The notes beneath the pieces were generated by a model that ran no database searches, was not told the origin of the DNA, and saw nothing but the letters and a program-made list of their open reading frames with translations. A stretch of 16,374 nt of DNA. Origin: an uncultured Eubacteriales bacterium. GTDB taxonomy: Bacteria > Bacillota > Clostridia > Peptostreptococcales > Anaerovoracaceae. Shown here in pieces: positions 14,444 to 16,374 of the stretch. Location: NCBI GenBank assembly GCA_900542245.1, contig UQMQ01000046.1:1-16374 (forward strand). Reading direction: 5' to 3'. The position numbers were made by a program, and so were the translations under genes. Each line of letters opens with the position of its first letter. Position 1 is the stretch's first letter.

Positions 14444-15994
14444 CTATTTGTTGATGAGCTGTGCCAACCGACCCGTCAGATAGTCACTGCGGATCATCGA
14501 CAGATTATTGACAAAGATCAAATCGTCCGCCTGCTTCTTTTCCACAAAACTGATAAGGTCTTGATCCCAGTAGCGATAATCGATCACATAGACCGTCTGA
14601 TAATGGTCCACCAAAAACGGCACAAACGCATTGCCGAAGGATTCCTTTACGACAACGCAGGAGGAACCGTCCGTCAGATCTTCGTTGGTAATTTTCGCAT
14701 ACGCATGATCCCCCGCCAAAAAGGCGTTGTATTTGAGCGATGCCGGATGCTTCGCTACATCATAGATGACCGGATAAGACGGCTTGCTGCCGTTCGCTTC
14801 CTCGCACTCCATGGAAATGTTCTTGCTGATTGGTTCGTAAGCCGTCACTGTATCCGGATGCTTTTGGAGCTTTTTACTCTTCGTATCGTTATAGAAGCTG
14901 CCCAGAAATCCGTCAAATTCACGTTTCTCGTGTCTGCCTCTGCTGATCGGCAGCAGATTTTTTGACTCACAGTACGCCTCGTAGGCATAATACGCGCCGT
15001 CCGCCGTCCAGTGGTGATCCGTCCCGAAATAGATATATTCATCTCTATGCTGCATCAGCTTTTCGTAAGGATCGATGACCTTGACGTCCTCGCGCAATTT
15101 TGCTTCAATCGCGTCCATCGCCTTTTTCTGGTCGCTGGATGTAATCTTGCCGTAAGCCGCATCCGGCAGTGTAATGCCGGAGCTTAATGGAATCAAAAGG
15201 TCATATACCGCCGTTTTTCCCTCCAGCGCCTTGGCTGCTTTGTTGACCGCCTTGGCATAGGTTTCCGCCGGTTTATCCAAATAAGTATAGAGTTCATAGG
15301 CTTTATCACCGATGACAGCAAGATTGCCCAGTTGATTGACCTTCGCCTTAGAATTGATCACAGGATATACGCCGTCCGCGTTTCCTCCTGCCTGTCCGAC
15401 GGCTGCCGCGCCGTTCGTTTCACTTTGCGCTTCATTGCTTTTTGCCTTGTCGGTGTCGTCGGTATTCGGCGCCTCCTCTGTTTCGACAAACGCGCCCTCG
15501 ATGGTTTCCCGCATGGTCTCCGCGTCCGGACTGACGCAGAACACCACATAGCGACCCTTTTGCAGCACGACCGCATTCGCGATTTTATCCGCCTCCGCAG
15601 GCAGATAATCCTGGTATGAATCCTGTAAATCCGTCAAATACGTCTGCACCGTTTCCAAGGCGCTCTTGGCGGCATCCGTGTCCGCCAGCGTAAAGATACC
15701 GAAGGAATCCGCGTAGGTGCCGTTGCCCATGCAGAGGATTTCCTTCTCCGGTGCGTCGATCGAGATAAAATCGCTGATACGCTCCGCTTTGACTTGATAA
15801 AGCTCACAGTCAAAGCTGCCGTTTTCCAAAAGTTCCACCGCCAGCGCCGTCTCGTCCAGCTCATAAGAAGGCTCACTGCCGCAGCCGCTCAAAAGCAGCA
15901 TCATACAGAAGCACAGCAGGAGCAGCAGAGAAAACCGCTGTCCTCTTGCGTCATCTGTTGTTTGTCTATTCATTTTTACGTTGTCTGTTCTCAT
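14444..15994 (-). CDS. Lipoprotein fusing DUF4358-like and DHHW domains
   Basis: The start at 15994 gives 516 residues and has AGGGG 10 nt upstream. ATG 16003 lies too close to that site, and 15973 lacks one. A hydrophobic stretch (LLLLLCFCMMLLLSGC) ends in a lipobox with Cys38, so the protein is predicted to be membrane-anchored and extracellular. Residues about 48-168 resemble DUF4358 (ELLENGSFDCELYQV...GKGRYVVFC-like pattern). An acidic, Gln/Ala/Gly-rich linker follows, then a DHHW-family domain with YFGTDHHWTADG (Asp326 onward) and VVKESFGNAFVPFLVDHY (about 447). DHHW proteins are SGNH-like relatives of AlgJ/DltD and often sit beside MBOAT acyltransferases in Clostridia, suggesting envelope or exopolysaccharide O-acylation. 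The two domains are usually separate genes as I recall. No MBOAT gene lies in the window. The substrate is unknown. Confidence 0.8.
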   Translation of the reverse strand: MRTDNVKMNRQTTDDARGQRFSLLLLLCFCMMLLLSGCGSEPSYELDETALAVELLENGSFDCELYQVKAERISDFISIDAPEKEILCMGNGTYADSFGIFTLADTDAAKSALETVQTYLTDLQDSYQDYLPAEADKIANAVVLQKGRYVVFCVSPDAETMRETIEGAFVETEEAPNTDDTDKAKSNEAQSETNGAAAVGQAGGNADGVYPVINSKAKVNQLGNLAVIGDKAYELYTYLDKPAETYAKAVNKAAKALEGKTAVYDLLIPLSSGITLPDAAYGKITSSDQKKAMDAIEAKLREDVKVIDPYEKLMQHRDEYIYFGTDHHWTADGAYYAYEAYCESKNLLPISRGRHEKREFDGFLGSFYNDTKSKKLQKHPDTVTAYEPISKNISMECEEANGSKPSYPVIYDVAKHPASLKYNAFLAGDHAYAKITNEDLTDGSSCVVVKESFGNAFVPFLVDHYQTVYVIDYRYWDQDLISFVEKKQADDLIFVNNLSMIRSDYLTGRLAQLINK

Positions 15995-16132
15995 CTTATC
16001 CATTCCCCTTGTTTCTTTTATGACTGCGTGCGCGTGCGCAAAAGTGCTCCGCGCAAATCTAGTATACATCATCTCCGCACGAAAATCCACAGGCAAGTTT
16101 TCCAAAATGACCTTAAATAAATTTAATATGCG

Positions 16133-16146
16133 CGCGGCCGGCCGCG
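16133..16146. repeat. 14-bp perfect GC palindrome
   Basis: CGCGGCCGGCCGCG reads identically on both strands. It sits next to an AT-rich patch upstream of the DHHW gene. It may be a protein-binding site or chance in GC-rich DNA. Confidence 0.5.
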
Positions 16147-16254
16147 TCAGCATCGGCTGCTGCGAGATCAGCAAAAGCAGGCAGCAGATTGTATGCGCAA
16201 ACAGCCGGCAAATAATTGATGACAAAGCGGCGCGCCGGTGCTAAAATATAAGAA

Positions 16255-16320
16255 TCACCGCGAAAGCATTTTCCCCGCGCCTACCCGCGGAGCGAAACCG
16301 TCAACATGGTTTCCCGGTGA
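16255..16320. other. Foldback with three-way-junction geometry
   Basis: TCACCG (16255-16260) and CGGTGA (16315-16320) pair perfectly and enclose two hairpins: CCGCG/CGCGG (16275-16279, 16286-16290) and GAAACC/GGTTTC (16294-16299, 16308-16313). This could be a structured RNA, a repeat element or a terminator of a gene outside the window. No known RNA family is recognised, and the strand is undecided. Confidence 0.4.
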
Positions 16321-16329
16321 AAAGATTCA

Positions 16330-16374
16330 GGACAAAAGTGCGCATAACGAAATCAGAGATTTCTATGCGCACAT
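16330..16374. repeat. Second copy of the post-purL hairpin repeat (cut by window end)
   Basis: The first 17 bases equal 2057-2073 (GGACAAAAGTGCGCATA). The rest matches 2074-2095 with a 2-nt AC insertion and one substitution. It folds as GTGCGCATA/TATGCGCAC plus GAAATC/GATTTC with an AC bulge and AGA loop. The last four bases (ACAT) depart from the first copy, so the outer arm may differ. The two copies are in the same orientation and bracket the purine operon and the DHHW gene. Confidence 0.8.

Larger units (their letters stand above)
15995..16329. other. Non-coding stretch upstream of the DHHW gene
   Basis: No convincing gene is present. An in-frame extension of the DHHW frame to 16225 exists but places a long non-signal leader before the signal peptide. 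A possible - strand -10, TATACT (complement of 16061-16066), has only a weak -35, TGGATT, at 17 bp. The stretch also includes an AT-rich patch at 16113-16130, a palindrome at 16133-16146 and a foldback at 16255-16320. Confidence 0.5.

Noticed and set aside
15995..16225. 77-residue N-terminal extension of the DHHW protein
   Set aside because: The signal peptide and lipobox start after it, and a ribosome site precedes the ATG at 15994; a lipoprotein signal would not follow such a long leader.
1..16374. CRISPR array, tRNA or rRNA genes
   Set aside because: No regularly spaced short repeats, cloverleaf with anticodon arm, or rRNA-like stretch was seen by eye; the foldbacks at 1754-2025 and 16255-16320 do not fit tRNA.

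Overview
The window looks like a moderately GC-rich Bacillota chromosome, most likely class Clostridia (Lachnospiraceae/Eubacteriaceae-like). The reasons are a single-chain PurL of about 1,294 residues, a split PurH (stand-alone AICAR formyltransferase plus a PurO-type IMP cyclohydrolase), a DUF4358/DHHW lipoprotein, and AGGAGG-type ribosome sites. The genus cannot be fixed from the sequence alone.

Left part (1-2056, + strand, accessory). Two tandem genes of the Rpn (PD-(D/E)XK) recombination-promoting nuclease family lie here; the first is cut by the window edge. They share a perfect 321-bp direct repeat (1-321 = 1230-1550) and then diverge abruptly in the C-terminal tail. Each gene has a GGAGG followed 8 nt later by an in-frame ATG inside the ORF (226 and 1455). 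That start would release the C-terminal tail as a separate small protein, which is the layout reported for Rpn 'gene-within-gene' toxin/antitoxin phage-defence loci. The tails differ by a 48-bp block that encodes exactly four 4-residue repeats. A hairpin terminator and an AT-rich promoter region separate the genes. A 272-bp MITE-like element with 24-bp imperfect inverted repeats (1754-2025) follows.

Central part (2057-14443, - strand, read right to left). This is a nine-gene de novo purine operon: purE, purC, purF, purM, purN, IMP cyclohydrolase (PurO type), AICAR formyltransferase, purD, purL. Spacing is tight from purF to purN and from purD to purL. A promoter with an A/T-tract upstream element lies in front of purE, and a 23-bp near-perfect hairpin follows purL. 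With PurB, which is not in the window, the set would carry PRPP to IMP. Several enzymes are non-standard forms. PurF has a TTG start and lacks the N-terminal nucleophilic Cys and other glutaminase-pocket residues, yet keeps all four Fe-S cysteines and the PRPP loop. PurE has no PurK partner here. PurC has a divergent C-terminal signature. PurH is replaced by two unrelated single-function proteins.

Right part (14444-16374). One - strand gene encodes a lipoprotein that fuses an N-terminal DUF4358-like domain to a C-terminal DHHW (SGNH-like) domain, probably linked to envelope or exopolysaccharide O-acylation. Upstream of it are about 380 bp without a gene, holding a 14-bp palindrome, a possible three-way-junction structure, and a second copy of the hairpin repeat that follows purL. 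No tRNA, rRNA, CRISPR array or complete insertion sequence was seen.
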